Source: an uncultured Bacilli bacterium (GTDB lineage Bacteria > Bacillota_I > Bacilli_A > RF39 > UBA660). From it: a DNA stretch of 64,000 bases. The position numbers and the translations under genes are program-made. The stretch spans positions 45,485 to 109,484 of the forward strand of contig CAKOHR010000005.1 in the NCBI GenBank assembly GCA_934085825.1, read 5' to 3'. Below the pieces are notes generated by a model. That model ran no database searches and was not told where the DNA came from. It saw only the letters and a list, made by a program, of their open reading frames with translations. This document shows positions 51,171 to 60,778 of this stretch, in pieces. Within the stretch, counting starts at the first letter, position 1. Each line of letters starts with the position of its first letter.

Positions 51171-51966
51171 TAGAGATGTAGTTAATAAGTTAAGTAAAGT
51201 ATTTAAATATAAAAAAATTGGACATACAGGAACTTTAGATCCGCTTGCAACAGGAGTTCTTGTATGCCTTTTTGGAAAATACACAAAATTAGTTGATTTG
51301 CTTACTTCCATGGATAAAGAGTATATTGCACAAATAAAATTAGGCATAAAAACCGATACTGGAGATATAACGGGAAAAGTTATAAAAAGTCAAACTTATG
51401 ATTTTTCTGAAGAAGATATAATAAAAGTTTTTAATGAATTTCCCAAAAGGTATTTACAAACAGTACCAAAATATTCTGCAATCAAAATAAATGGTAAAAG
51501 ATTATATGAATATGCACGAAACGACATTGAAGTTGAGTTACCAAAAAGAGAAGTTAATATATATTCATTAGAATTAATTGATTTTCACGAAGACATAATA
51601 ACATTTAAAACTCATGTTTCTAAAGGAACATACATAAGAAGTTTAATTGAAGATTTATGTGAAAATTTAAACACTATAGGTACAATGAATAATTTAACAA
51701 GAACCAAACAAGGATATTTTGATATTAAAGATTCATATACCTTAAGTGAGATAGAAAAAGGAAACTATCAATTTCAAAACATTCATGATTTTTTAAATTA
51801 TCCTTCTATTGAAATTTCTGAAAAACTAGTTAAAATTATTGCCAATGGTGGAAAAATATTAAATAATTTTGGAATATCTGATAAAGTAATATTTACATAT
51901 CATAATGAGGATATAGCAATATATGAAAAAGATCAAGAAACTTTAAAGCCTTACATAATGCTTTAA
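51127..51966 (+). CDS. truB: tRNA pseudouridine-55 synthase
   Basis: Makes the pseudouridine in the T loop of tRNAs. The 279-residue protein has the catalytic Asp in GHTGTLDPLATGVL, the KEYIAQIKLGIKTDTGDITG strand, and SKGTYIRSLIEDL, all typical of TruB. Its start overlaps the preceding gene by 44 bases; the ribosome site AGAGAG and the family's beginning (MNKLLVVNKTQNLTSRDVV) fix it. Ends with a hairpin that includes the stop codon. Confidence 0.96.
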   Translation: MNKLLVVNKTQNLTSRDVVNKLSKVFKYKKIGHTGTLDPLATGVLVCLFGKYTKLVDLLTSMDKEYIAQIKLGIKTDTGDITGKVIKSQTYDFSEEDIIKVFNEFPKRYLQTVPKYSAIKINGKRLYEYARNDIEVELPKREVNIYSLELIDFHEDIITFKTHVSKGTYIRSLIEDLCENLNTIGTMNNLTRTKQGYFDIKDSYTLSEIEKGNYQFQNIHDFLNYPSIEISEKLVKIIANGGKILNNFGISDKVIFTYHNEDIAIYEKDQETLKPYIML

Positions 51967-51978
51967 AGTTTTTATTTG
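51938..51978 (+). terminator. Terminator overlapping the truB stop
   Basis: AAACTTTAAAGC (51938-51949), loop CTTACATAAT, GCTTTAAAGTTT (51960-51971), then TTTATTT. Twelve perfect base pairs; the TAA stop 51964-51966 is in the right arm. Confidence 0.88.
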
Positions 51979-52060
51979 AAATTAATAAAATACATAAAAT
52001 AAGGTAAAATAATTGTACATAAAATAGTTTTATGATAAGATAAATAAATGGAGGTAATTT

Positions 52061-55000
52061 ATGCAAATAGACAATGTCGAAGAACTTATAAATAAAACAA
52101 ATATAACTGCCTATGTTCATACATCAGATATTGTAGCTGGCAAAACATATGATGTAAAAAAGATATCTTTTTTAAACCAAAAGGAAAGTCAAAGCCAAAA
52201 TGGTAAAATTAACTATTATTGGTATGAAGTAGATGATGAGACAAAACAAACGTATTATGATATCATGATAGCCATAGAGAATAACAAAAATATAATAAAA
52301 ACATCTTGTGATTGCCGTGAATTTAGAAGTATGAAGAGCTGCAAGCATGTTGCCACAGTTATTTTAAATAACTATGAAAGCATGTTCGATAAATTATTTG
52401 CTAATATTCCTAAAATATCATCAAGCATTTTAGATAAATTTGTTGCTAGACAAGAAAATTTTATAAAAAAAGAATTAACTGTAAATCTAATAATCAACGT
52501 TTCTAAAAGAGAAAGTAATTATTACTATTACTATAATTCAGTAGATTGTAATGTTAAAATAATGTTAGGAGATGAAAAATTATACACATTAGGAAATCAT
52601 GTGAGTTTATTTAAAAATGTTTATGAATCTGGCGAAGGAGAAGTCTATTTTGGCAAAAGTTTTACATACGATCCAAACAAATATTTTTTTAATAATGATG
52701 GAAGAACTATAATCAACGCCTATTATGGAACTTTTGATGATGTTAAATATAGTTATATAAGCTCAAGTCATTTAAAAAAGTTTTTACATAAAGTAAAAGA
52801 CGTAAAATTTGTTATTAATAATTATGAAGTGGATGGAATAATTGACAGTTTTCCAATTGATACAAATTTGCTAAAAAAAGATGATAATTATGAACTTGAA
52901 TTTGACCTTGACAATCTTATATGCTTAATACCTGATGACTATGAGTATTCATTTTATCGAGGTAAATTATATCGTTTAAATAGTAAGGAACAAGAACTAA
53001 TAGAAGATTTAAAGAAAAATGAACTAAATAAATTGGTTATAACCAAAGATAAAATTGATACCTTTAATAAAGGTTTACTTAAAGTAGTTAGAAAAAAATT
53101 AAAAGTAGATTCATCTGTAGATGACATAATAATTCCAAGCAATATAAAAGCTAAATTATATTTTGATATTAGAAATGACTATGTTCTTTCTAGTATAGTA
53201 TTTAATTATGATGAAAAAGAAGTTGATTATTTTAACAAATCTAGTGAAATACTACGTGATATAAATTTTGAAACATCAGTATTAAATGATATTGGTAAGT
53301 ACGGATTTATTATTGAAAACAATAAAATAGTTTTAAGAAATATTGATTTAGAAGTTGAATTTTTAGAAAATGGTCTTGAAGAATTAGCAAATAAATATGA
53401 AATATTTACAACAGAAAAATTTAAAAATATTAAAATAAAGAAAAAAACATCAGTTTCATCCATGTTTGGCATTGGTCAAGATAATATTTTGAGCTACAAT
53501 TTTAATCTCGGGGACATCAATAGTAATGAATTAGTGAATATCTTTGATAATATGAGAAACAAGAAAAAATATTATCGTCTTAAAAATGGTGATATCATAA
53601 ATCTTGAAGATGAAGCCTTGCAAGAATTAAACAATTTAACTGAAGAATTAGAACTATCTGATGAAGAAATAATAAATGGAAAAGGAAGTATCTTAAAATA
53701 TAGAGCAATTTACCTAGATAGCTTAAAAAAGACTAAGTACTCAATTATTTCAACAGATAATTTATTTGACAACTTTATTAAAAATTTTTATGAATACAAA
53801 GATGGCAATCTTACTTTAGAGGATACAAGTATTTTACGTGATTATCAATTAGTAGGTGTAAAATGGCTATATAATTTAGCTAAAACAGGCTTTGGTGGTA
53901 TTCTTGCAGATGAAATGGGTTTAGGTAAAACAATACAAGTTATCTATTACATTAAACAAATGTTAAAAGACGATAACAAAGCGAAATTTTTAGTTGTAGT
54001 TCCAACATCACTTGCATACAACTGGGAACATGAATTTGAAAATTATGGTAAAGAGATAAAACGTGCCATTTGTATTGGACCTAAAGAAAAAAGAAAACAA
54101 ATTTTAAAAGAATTAAATAAATTAAATGTAATTATAACAACTTATGGTTTATTACGTGAAGATGAAGAATTATATGGAAATTTAAATTTTAACACCATGA
54201 TAATTGATGAAGCACAAAATATTAAGAATAACCTAGCAGGAATAACTAAAGTTGTAAAGAAAATTAATGCTGAAACAAAATTTGCCTTAACTGGAACCCC
54301 GCTTGAAAACTCTATCATCGAGTTATGGAGTATATTTGATTTTATAATGCCAGGATATTTAGCAAATTTAACAAAATTTCAAAGCAAATACAAGATAAAA
54401 GATTTTGATGAAGATAGTGAAATATTAATCAAAGGTTTAAGCAAGCAAATTAATCCATTTATCTTAAGAAGAAAGAAAAGTGATGTAGTAAAAGAATTAC
54501 CTGAAAAATTAATAAATGACATATATATTGATCTAAAAGACGAACAAAAAAAATTATATGTAGCGGAGTTAAATCGAGTAAAAGAAGAAATGGAAAAGAT
54601 TATTAAAGAAGAAGGAATGAATAAAGCTAGATTTTTAATTCTTCAACTTTTAACAAAATTAAGGCAAATATGCATAGACCCAAGTATAGTGTACGACAAT
54701 TATAAAGATGGGTCAAATAAAATTGAACAACTTGAATCTATTGTAAATGAATATACTAAAAACAACCATAAAGTATTAATTTTTTCATCATTTAAAACAG
54801 CATTGAATATAGTTAAAGACAAACTAAATAAGGCAAAAATTAAAACATACATGATTGATGGTTCAGTTCCTTCAAAAACAAGAATGGAAATGGTAGATAA
54901 TTTTAATGCTAATAATGATGTTAAAGTGTTTTTAATAATGCTAAAATCTGGTGGAACTGGTTTAAACTTAGCATCAGCAGACATAGTAATTCATCTTGAT

Positions 55001-55249
55001 TTATGGTGGAATCCTCAAGCAGAAAATCAAGCAACTGACAGAGCACATCGTATTGGCCAAACTCACAAAGTTGAAGTAATCCACTTAATTACAAAAGGCA
55101 CAATTGAAGAAAAAATATTAGAACTTCAAAATAAAAAAAGAATATTAAGTGAAAAATTAATTGATGGACAAGTAAGGGATAAAAATATTATTTCTGAGTT
55201 AACCAAAGAGGATATTGAAAAACTATTATCATATGAAAATAAAGAATAA
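52061..55249 (+). CDS. SWIM-domain SNF2-family helicase
   Basis: A DNA translocase of the SNF2 superfamily. The 1062-residue protein has an N-terminal SWIM zinc motif (C83-x-C85 and C94-x-H96), a long middle region that precedes the helicase in bacterial SNF2 proteins (about 150-590), and the helicase core: Walker A 617-DEMGLGKT-624, DEAQ box 716-719 (MIIDEAQNIKN), SNF2 motif III FALTGTPLEN, and the C-terminal part with SGGTGLNLASAD and QATDRAHRIGQ (motifs V and VI). Its partner and DNA target are unknown. Single gene with AATGGAGG before ATG; its terminator is shared with the next gene on the other strand. Confidence 0.93.
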   Translation: MQIDNVEELINKTNITAYVHTSDIVAGKTYDVKKISFLNQKESQSQNGKINYYWYEVDDETKQTYYDIMIAIENNKNIIKTSCDCREFRSMKSCKHVATVILNNYESMFDKLFANIPKISSSILDKFVARQENFIKKELTVNLIINVSKRESNYYYYYNSVDCNVKIMLGDEKLYTLGNHVSLFKNVYESGEGEVYFGKSFTYDPNKYFFNNDGRTIINAYYGTFDDVKYSYISSSHLKKFLHKVKDVKFVINNYEVDGIIDSFPIDTNLLKKDDNYELEFDLDNLICLIPDDYEYSFYRGKLYRLNSKEQELIEDLKKNELNKLVITKDKIDTFNKGLLKVVRKKLKVDSSVDDIIIPSNIKAKLYFDIRNDYVLSSIVFNYDEKEVDYFNKSSEILRDINFETSVLNDIGKYGFIIENNKIVLRNIDLEVEFLENGLEELANKYEIFTTEKFKNIKIKKKTSVSSMFGIGQDNILSYNFNLGDINSNELVNIFDNMRNKKKYYRLKNGDIINLEDEALQELNNLTEELELSDEEIINGKGSILKYRAIYLDSLKKTKYSIISTDNLFDNFIKNFYEYKDGNLTLEDTSILRDYQLVGVKWLYNLAKTGFGGILADEMGLGKTIQVIYYIKQMLKDDNKAKFLVVVPTSLAYNWEHEFENYGKEIKRAICIGPKEKRKQILKELNKLNVIITTYGLLREDEELYGNLNFNTMIIDEAQNIKNNLAGITKVVKKINAETKFALTGTPLENSIIELWSIFDFIMPGYLANLTKFQSKYKIKDFDEDSEILIKGLSKQINPFILRRKKSDVVKELPEKLINDIYIDLKDEQKKLYVAELNRVKEEMEKIIKEEGMNKARFLILQLLTKLRQICIDPSIVYDNYKDGSNKIEQLESIVNEYTKNNHKVLIFSSFKTALNIVKDKLNKAKIKTYMIDGSVPSKTRMEMVDNFNANNDVKVFLIMLKSGGTGLNLASADIVIHLDLWWNPQAENQATDRAHRIGQTHKVEVIHLITKGTIEEKILELQNKKRILSEKLIDGQVRDKNIISELTKEDIEKLLSYENKE

Positions 55250-55295
55250 AAAAAGAAATGCTAATTTAGTTCTCTAACTAAATGCATTTCTTTTT
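55250..55295. terminator. Bidirectional terminator
   Basis: AAAAAGAAATGC (55250-55261) pairs with GCATTTCTTTTT (55284-55295), and an inner AATTTAGTT/AACTAAAT stem extends it. It lies directly after the helicase stop, and the stop of the minus-strand serine hydrolase (55263-55261) is inside the hairpin. Confidence 0.88.
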
Positions 55296-56706
55296 GATTT
55301 GGATATAATTTTTCAAGTAATTGATATTCTATAGCTAAATCTAGAGCTAAAGTAACAAGAACTTCTTTAGATTTAGTATAATCACTACATACTATTTTTT
55401 CAGTTCCATCTGGCATCATAAATGTTTTTTTATTGTGTTCATCAACCTTTATATTATCAAGTTGAGATTTATGAATTTGATATATTCTATTATGAAGTCG
55501 AGGTGAGCCAACGAACAAAGTAATTTTATTAAGTGGATCCACAACAAGTTGAGTTCCTGCAAAACCTGGTGACATAAAAGATTTACCAGAAAGTGGAGGA
55601 TAAACAGATAAGTACTTAGGATCAGGTTGCTTCAAATAAACTAAAGAACCATAAAATCTGGTATATTTATCATCATCTTTAAATCCGGTTTCAGTATCAC
55701 TCATAGATAATAAAGTATTTTGAGTAATTAATCTATTATCAACTAAAGCCTTAGCAAATTTAATCATGTCATCTTTAGTGGAAAATAAACCAGCATGTCC
55801 TGGAGCAATTCCTTCTTTTTGACCAATAGCATTAGCCTTTGGATCATGGACAGTACCAGGGATATTATCATATCTAGTTATAGCTTTTCCATCTTGAGTA
55901 ATAATAGTAGAGAAATTTTCATTAGCAACTCTATCTAAATCATAAGAAGGAACATTTAAATAAGTATCATGCATTCCACATCTTTTAAATATCATTGTTT
56001 CTAAAAATTTATTAAATTTCATACCACTTACTTTTTCTACTAAAACTCTTAATATCATAGCACCAATATCAGTATAAGCATTCTCCGGTTGGATATCTCT
56101 AGGATAAGCTTGATATAATATTTCTAAAGCTTCTTCCTTATTTTTAGCTGTATCAATTCTCTTAGGAGTAGCAACACTTACTCTAAATTTTAATAAATCA
56201 TAAATAGTAGTATTTCCTAAACTTTTAAATTCAGGTACATATTTTGTAACAGGTTCAAAAACATCAATTAATTTATCTTCGGCAAGCATCAAAACAGCAA
56301 CAGCAGTAAATGATTTGGAAGTTGAAGCTAAATCAAAAATAGTATCTTGTTCAATAGGTAATTCTTCTCTAACTAAAACTCCGTTTTTCATAACATATTC
56401 TTGTCTATTTCCACATATAACAGTATCTCTATTTTTTAAAGTTCCAAAATCTAATATAAGCCCAGGAGTAATTTGAGTATCCTTGACAAAATTGTCCACG
56501 ATTTCTTTTAATCCACTTTTCATAAAAAGTTTAAGTCTTAAAGTTGTTAAACTAGCATGTGGATTTTCCTTAATAACCTTAATTACAGGATTAAGTAATT
56601 TTTCATAATCTTTACTAGAATAGATATCCTGTAAACAAGGTATATTTGTATTATTTTGATTATTTAATAGTGTATTAACATATTTTCTATAAGTTGTATA
56701 TTTCAT
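55261..56706 (-). CDS. Beta-lactamase-family serine hydrolase
   Basis: The 481-residue protein has the serine beta-lactamase/PBP-like class C motifs: S128-T-S-K131 in FDLASTSKSFTAVAVLM, Y211-T-D213 as the YxN-type element and GHAGLFST as the third box (HxG). It also has GFAGTQLVVDPLNK, usual in esterase-type members. No signal peptide is seen, so it should act in the cytoplasm, perhaps on an ester or amide of D-amino acids; substrate is unknown. The start ATG 56706 follows GAGGGGGATG. Single gene. Confidence 0.85.
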   Translation of the reverse strand: MKYTTYRKYVNTLLNNQNNTNIPCLQDIYSSKDYEKLLNPVIKVIKENPHASLTTLRLKLFMKSGLKEIVDNFVKDTQITPGLILDFGTLKNRDTVICGNRQEYVMKNGVLVREELPIEQDTIFDLASTSKSFTAVAVLMLAEDKLIDVFEPVTKYVPEFKSLGNTTIYDLLKFRVSVATPKRIDTAKNKEEALEILYQAYPRDIQPENAYTDIGAMILRVLVEKVSGMKFNKFLETMIFKRCGMHDTYLNVPSYDLDRVANENFSTIITQDGKAITRYDNIPGTVHDPKANAIGQKEGIAPGHAGLFSTKDDMIKFAKALVDNRLITQNTLLSMSDTETGFKDDDKYTRFYGSLVYLKQPDPKYLSVYPPLSGKSFMSPGFAGTQLVVDPLNKITLFVGSPRLHNRIYQIHKSQLDNIKVDEHNKKTFMMPDGTEKIVCSDYTKSKEVLVTLALDLAIEYQLLEKLYPNQKEMHLVRELN

Positions 56707-56776
56707 TATACATCCCCCTCAAGATAATTATATTATAATAAATGGAAAAAATTTTGTCAAATTTTAGTGCACATTA

Positions 56777-56791
56777 TACCAAAATATGGTA
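56777..56791. promoter_or_regulatory. Inverted repeat TACCA-5-TGGTA at the XRE gene promoter
   Basis: TACCA (56777-56781), five bases, TGGTA (56787-56791), next to TAAAAT (56790-56795) as a likely -10 of the regulator gene. A repressor bound here would block transcription; self-control by the XRE protein is a reasonable inference. Confidence 0.45.
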
Positions 56792-56810
56792 AAATTAAAA
56801 TGGTGAAAAT

Positions 56811-58025
56811 ATGAAAAGGAAAGATAAGACAACAGAAGTAAAATGCACAGATTTTGCTAATACCATATATCAAATTAGAATGGAAAGAAAATTAACACAA
56901 AAAGATCTTGCAGATTTGATTGGTGTTTCAGACAGAACAATTTCTAAATGGGAGAACGGTACAACTGTGCCAGATCTAGAAACAATTAAAAGATTATGCA
57001 AGGCATTAGGTACGTCTCCAGATTCAATAGTCAAATCTAAAAAGAATTACAAAGATGTATTGTACGATTTCAAGAGAAGATTATGTAACATACTTAATTA
57101 TTTATTGAAAAATATCTTTTTAATAAGTTTTGTAATAACATTTATACTATTATTAACATATTTTATAAATAATTATAATACAATTAGAATTTATGATTTA
57201 ACTTACGATAACGAAAACATTTCTTTCGAAGATGGATATTTTTTCAAAACTAAAGTCTTAAACATCATAACTATTAATGATATAAAACTAAATAAAATAA
57301 TTTATGAGCCAAAGACTGTAAAAATAGAACTTTATACTTATCTAAATGGAGATAAATATGTTATTTATGAAAGTGATAAACTTGATAACATTTATATTGA
57401 AGAAAGCAAATCCTATACAGATCTATTAACTAAAGATGTAATTGAGAATATAAAACATAATTTATACATTGGCATTAATACAACAGATGAAGATGACAAT
57501 GAATATTCTTACAAAAGCAAACTAGTTTTAAAACAAAAGTTAAATAATAACAAACTTTATTATAAAGAATACGTCAAGGAACAAGATAAAGGCATAGAAA
57601 ATTTGGGATTGCAAAATCCTTTTTTAGTTCCCATGACAAATGAATATGACGATACTAAAAGTGATAAAGCAGTAATAAATAGTACCAACAGATTAGAATC
57701 TTTAGGTTTTACCTATAATAGTAAGACAGAGACTTATATAAAATTTGATACTGATGGTGGCATAATTGAATATTTCAAATATTGTGATATCTTAAAATAT
57801 ACTAAAATAGAAAATGATATGATTTACTGTTACTCATATCATCAGAATTATAAAAGAATAGATTTACAAATATTTAATGAAACAAATGAGAAAGAAAAAT
57901 TAAAAATAACATATTTTGTAACAAGCCCCAATAAATTTTGTAACAAAGAAGTTTGCAAAAATTATAAAAAAGTAATTAATCACATTCTCAGCATTTACAA
58001 TAAAATAACCAAGATTCTCCAATAA
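56811..58025 (+). CDS. Membrane-bound XRE-family regulator
   Basis: The 404-residue protein has an N-terminal XRE HTH domain (about 17-72: MERKLTQKDLADLIGVSDRT, ISKWENGTTVPDLETIKRL), a membrane helix at about 103-122 (LISFVITFILLLTYFINNYN) and a large outside part of about 280 residues with few cysteines. DNA binding inside and a sensor domain outside in one chain is a one-component signal design. The outside domain is not recognised. The start ATG 56811 has GGTGAAAA before it and a likely operator just upstream. Its targets could be itself and its neighbours. Confidence 0.8.
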   Translation: MKRKDKTTEVKCTDFANTIYQIRMERKLTQKDLADLIGVSDRTISKWENGTTVPDLETIKRLCKALGTSPDSIVKSKKNYKDVLYDFKRRLCNILNYLLKNIFLISFVITFILLLTYFINNYNTIRIYDLTYDNENISFEDGYFFKTKVLNIITINDIKLNKIIYEPKTVKIELYTYLNGDKYVIYESDKLDNIYIEESKSYTDLLTKDVIENIKHNLYIGINTTDEDDNEYSYKSKLVLKQKLNNNKLYYKEYVKEQDKGIENLGLQNPFLVPMTNEYDDTKSDKAVINSTNRLESLGFTYNSKTETYIKFDTDGGIIEYFKYCDILKYTKIENDMIYCYSYHQNYKRIDLQIFNETNEKEKLKITYFVTSPNKFCNKEVCKNYKKVINHILSIYNKITKILQ

Positions 58026-58115
58026 GAGATATGCAACTCCCGTGATTTTCTATTTTCTTTTTCGACATTATCTGATACGATGAAGTTGGAACAGAGAGGA
58101 GGTGCACTTGAGCAG

Positions 58116-58928
58116 CTGAAAAAAATTATTATGACTATTTCAATTTTATTTGTTATGATTATTTCAATTAATGTAAAAGCAGCAACACTAACAGATGAGG
58201 AATATAATAGACTTAAAAATGTATTTTCAGACCAACGTATATCATTAATGACTGATGAAGATGCAAAAAGATATTTAAGTTATGATTTAGATCACAGCAA
58301 CAAAGTAAGTAAGTACTTTAAAGTAACAGAAACAACAAACGGAACAATTACAACAGAGGTCAGCAAAGAGGAAGCAACAAATGCAGCAAAAGAAAGTACA
58401 GTTACAAGAGGTAGTGTGTATACAACATCATACAAGAATATTCAGATTTCATCAACAAAAATTACAGGAAATAGATATTTTATTCAATTAGTAAATAGTT
58501 GGCTAATAACACCACGCGTAAAATCTTATGATGTTATAGCAATGAGATTTGATGACGTTTCAGTTATAACTGGAACACAAGAGGGTACTCAGTCCTATAT
58601 AAGTGGTGCAAATTCTAGTTTGGTAAACTATACTTATAATGGCACAAATATGGTTTTGAGTTCTAATGGATTTGGAATATCAATGAATTTAGTAGATTCA
58701 GCAACAAAATTTGAATGTAGCATCGAAGCTACTGTTAACTCAACATCTCAATGGGCTACAGTTTATGGTAGCTATCAACATGCAATGACAGCAGTTACAT
58801 TAGCACAATCTAAATCATACACAATAAGTCACAATGGTTATGGTAAAGTTATCAATTTTGCCACAGCTGTTCAAAACGATTATGATAACATGCAAGGAGT
58901 ATCAATCGCATTGGGATACACAGCATAG
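58116..58928 (+). CDS. Secreted protein of unknown function, probable CTG start
   Basis: The in-frame ATG at 58080 has no ribosome site. AGGAGGTG at 58097-58104 is 11 bases before CTG 58116, and starting there gives a perfect signal peptide (KKIIMTISILFVMIISINVKA, with AxA cleavage), so I use CTG. The 270-residue product is Ser/Thr-rich with one Cys. It has an N-terminal helical part (TDEEYNRLKNVFSDQRISLM) and then a beta-rich domain (SKSYTISHNGYGKVINFATA). I recognise no family. It lies between the XRE gene and spoIVA on the same strand. A frameshifted reading continues for 30 codons after its stop (see findings). Confidence 0.55.
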   Translation: MKKIIMTISILFVMIISINVKAATLTDEEYNRLKNVFSDQRISLMTDEDAKRYLSYDLDHSNKVSKYFKVTETTNGTITTEVSKEEATNAAKESTVTRGSVYTTSYKNIQISSTKITGNRYFIQLVNSWLITPRVKSYDVIAMRFDDVSVITGTQEGTQSYISGANSSLVNYTYNGTNMVLSSNGFGISMNLVDSATKFECSIEATVNSTSQWATVYGSYQHAMTAVTLAQSKSYTISHNGYGKVINFATAVQNDYDNMQGVSIALGYTA

Positions 58929-59143
58929 TATGAACTCTGGAGTGCTATCATACAAGTATTCTATAAAAGCGTATACAATTAGTAGAGGTTTTAAGTGGTA
59001 TTCAACAACAGTCAATTAATGGTGTAGGAACTATAAAGAGGTATGTGATTACATATAAACATATTATTATAAGCTTTTGTAGTATTAAAATTCAGCATAG
59101 AATATAACAGCGATTCATTAATTCACCAGTATTTTAATTGTAG
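58929..59143 (+). other. Gap with a possible frameshifted tail of the secreted protein
   Basis: No gene. In frame +1 from the secreted protein, HSMNSGVLSYKYSIKAYTIS and RGFKWYSTTVN continue to a stop at 59019. The KAYTIS part recalls KSYTIS upstream. From 59020 to 59143 I see nothing but AT-rich sequence; the likely spoIVA promoter follows. Confidence 0.35.
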
Positions 59144-59172
59144 GAATAAATTCCGTCCACACATCATACGAT
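59144..59172 (+). promoter_or_regulatory. Sigma-E-like sporulation promoter of spoIVA
   Basis: GAATAAA (59144-59150), a 14-base spacer and CATACGAT (59165-59172). B. subtilis sigma-E promoters have a -35 around ATA and a -10 like CATACAAT with a 13-15 base spacer. spoIVA is a sigma-E gene in B. subtilis, so both sequence and context fit. The ATG is 31 bases further on. Confidence 0.6.
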
Positions 59173-59202
59173 TAGAATAGAAAAATGAAAGATGGTGGAT
59201 TA

Positions 59203-60681
59203 ATGGAAAAAGAAAAAATTATATCATCAATAGCAAGGCGCGGGGATGGTGAAATCTACTTAGGCGTAGTTGGAGCTGTTCGTACAGGTAAATCGACATT
59301 TATTAAACGATTCATAGAAAATCTAGTTGTACCAAATATAACAGATGAATATGAAAAGAAAAGATGTTTAGATGAAATTCCACAAAGTGCGCAAGGAAAA
59401 ACTATCATGACTACAGAACCTAAGTTTGTTCCAAGCAATGGGGCCTCAATCAAAGTCGGCGAATTCGAAACAAGCATCAAGTTAGTTGATTGTGTAGGTT
59501 ATGTCATTCCTGAAGCTAATGGCTTTGTTGATGAAGAAGGAAATCCACGGATGGTAAAAAGTCCATGGTTCGAAGATGCGATTCCATTCGTTGAAGCGGC
59601 TGAAATAGGAACAGAGAAGGTTATCAAAGATCATGCAACAATAGGGATTGTTGTCACAACAGATGGTTCATTCGGCGAAATCAAAAGGGAATCCTATCTT
59701 GAAGCTGAAGAAAAAGTTGTAAGTGAATTAAAAACTATTGGAAAACCATTCTTAGTTATATTAAACAGTATTCACCCAACTAATACAGAGACTAGGGAAC
59801 TAGCAAAAAATTTAAGTGATATCTATGATGTACCGGTAATGCCAATAAGTGCTGAACTAATGAATGAAAAAGAGATAATGGAAATACTTAAAGCAGCACT
59901 TTATGAATTTCCAGTACTAGATATTAAAGTTAAGGTGCCAGAGTGGGTTAGTGTGTTACCAAGCAATAATGAAATTAAAATACATTATTTGGAAAAAATT
60001 AAAGAAAGTGTAATTAGTGTTGAAAAAGTTAAAGATGTCGATTTTATATTGGAACATTTCAACGATTCAGAATATATTTCAAACTCCTTTATATCTGAAT
60101 TAGATGCCTCAACTGGAACTGTTACAATAACACTCGAAAGTTCAAATGAACTTTATACACAAACACTAAAGTCTTTAATGGGTGACATGGTAACCACTAA
60201 GGCCGGACTTTTAAAAATATTTGCTAATTATAAAGAAGATAAAGAAGAAATGGATTCACTACGAGGTGCTATCAAAATGGCTAAGAGTACTGGTTATGGA
60301 ATAGTATATCCCGGAATAAAAGAATTAAAACTTCAAACTCCTGAACTTGTTAAGCAAGGAAGCAGATATGGGGTAAAACTTAAAGCAGTTGCATCAAGTA
60401 TACATATGTTAAAAGTAGACGTAGAGTCAACTTTTGAACCTATTATAGGTAGTGAGCTTCAATCTAAAGAATTAATTGATAGATTAATGAAGGATTATGA
60501 AAATGATGCATCGAGTATCTGGAAAAGTGAGATATTTGGTAGAAGTCTTGAAGCAATTGTGCAAGAAGGTATACAAGCAAAACTTAGCATGATGCCGGAC
60601 AATACAAGATACAAACTTAAAGATACAGTTTCTAAAATAGTAAATAAAGGTTCAAACACATTAATTGCGATAGTTATATAG
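59203..60681 (+). CDS. spoIVA: Stage IV sporulation protein A
   Basis: SpoIVA is the ATPase that polymerises on the forespore to build the base layer of the spore coat. ATG 59203 follows GGTGGA; the in-frame ATG at 59185 contains that site. The protein has 492 residues, like B. subtilis SpoIVA, with RRGDGEIYLGVVGAVRTGKS (Walker A lysine K30), PQSAQGKTIMTTEPKFVPSN, the TDGSFGEIKRE motif and the ending NKGSNTLIAIVI. The match spans the full length. Preceded by a sigma-E-like promoter and followed by a terminator. It shows that this organism, or a recent ancestor, forms endospores. Confidence 0.97.
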   Translation: MEKEKIISSIARRGDGEIYLGVVGAVRTGKSTFIKRFIENLVVPNITDEYEKKRCLDEIPQSAQGKTIMTTEPKFVPSNGASIKVGEFETSIKLVDCVGYVIPEANGFVDEEGNPRMVKSPWFEDAIPFVEAAEIGTEKVIKDHATIGIVVTTDGSFGEIKRESYLEAEEKVVSELKTIGKPFLVILNSIHPTNTETRELAKNLSDIYDVPVMPISAELMNEKEIMEILKAALYEFPVLDIKVKVPEWVSVLPSNNEIKIHYLEKIKESVISVEKVKDVDFILEHFNDSEYISNSFISELDASTGTVTITLESSNELYTQTLKSLMGDMVTTKAGLLKIFANYKEDKEEMDSLRGAIKMAKSTGYGIVYPGIKELKLQTPELVKQGSRYGVKLKAVASSIHMLKVDVESTFEPIIGSELQSKELIDRLMKDYENDASSIWKSEIFGRSLEAIVQEGIQAKLSMMPDNTRYKLKDTVSKIVNKGSNTLIAIVI

Positions 60682-60696
60682 CTATTGCTTTTTTTT
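60667..60696 (+). terminator. Terminator overlapping the spoIVA stop
   Basis: GCGATAG (60667-60673), loop TTATATAG, CTATTGC (60682-60688), then T8. One G-U pair. The TAG stop (60679-60681) is in the loop. Confidence 0.85.
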
Positions 60697-60778
60697 GACA
60701 AAAAATTTAGTAAAAATGTTATAAGATGATAATACTAAAACTGAATAATTAATTGTTGATCTAAACTATTTTTAAAAT

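Noticed and set aside
58834..59019. A 61-codon separate gene after the secreted protein
   Set aside because: Its first half is only the shifted frame of the secreted protein and no ribosome site precedes it; kept only as a possible frameshifted tail.
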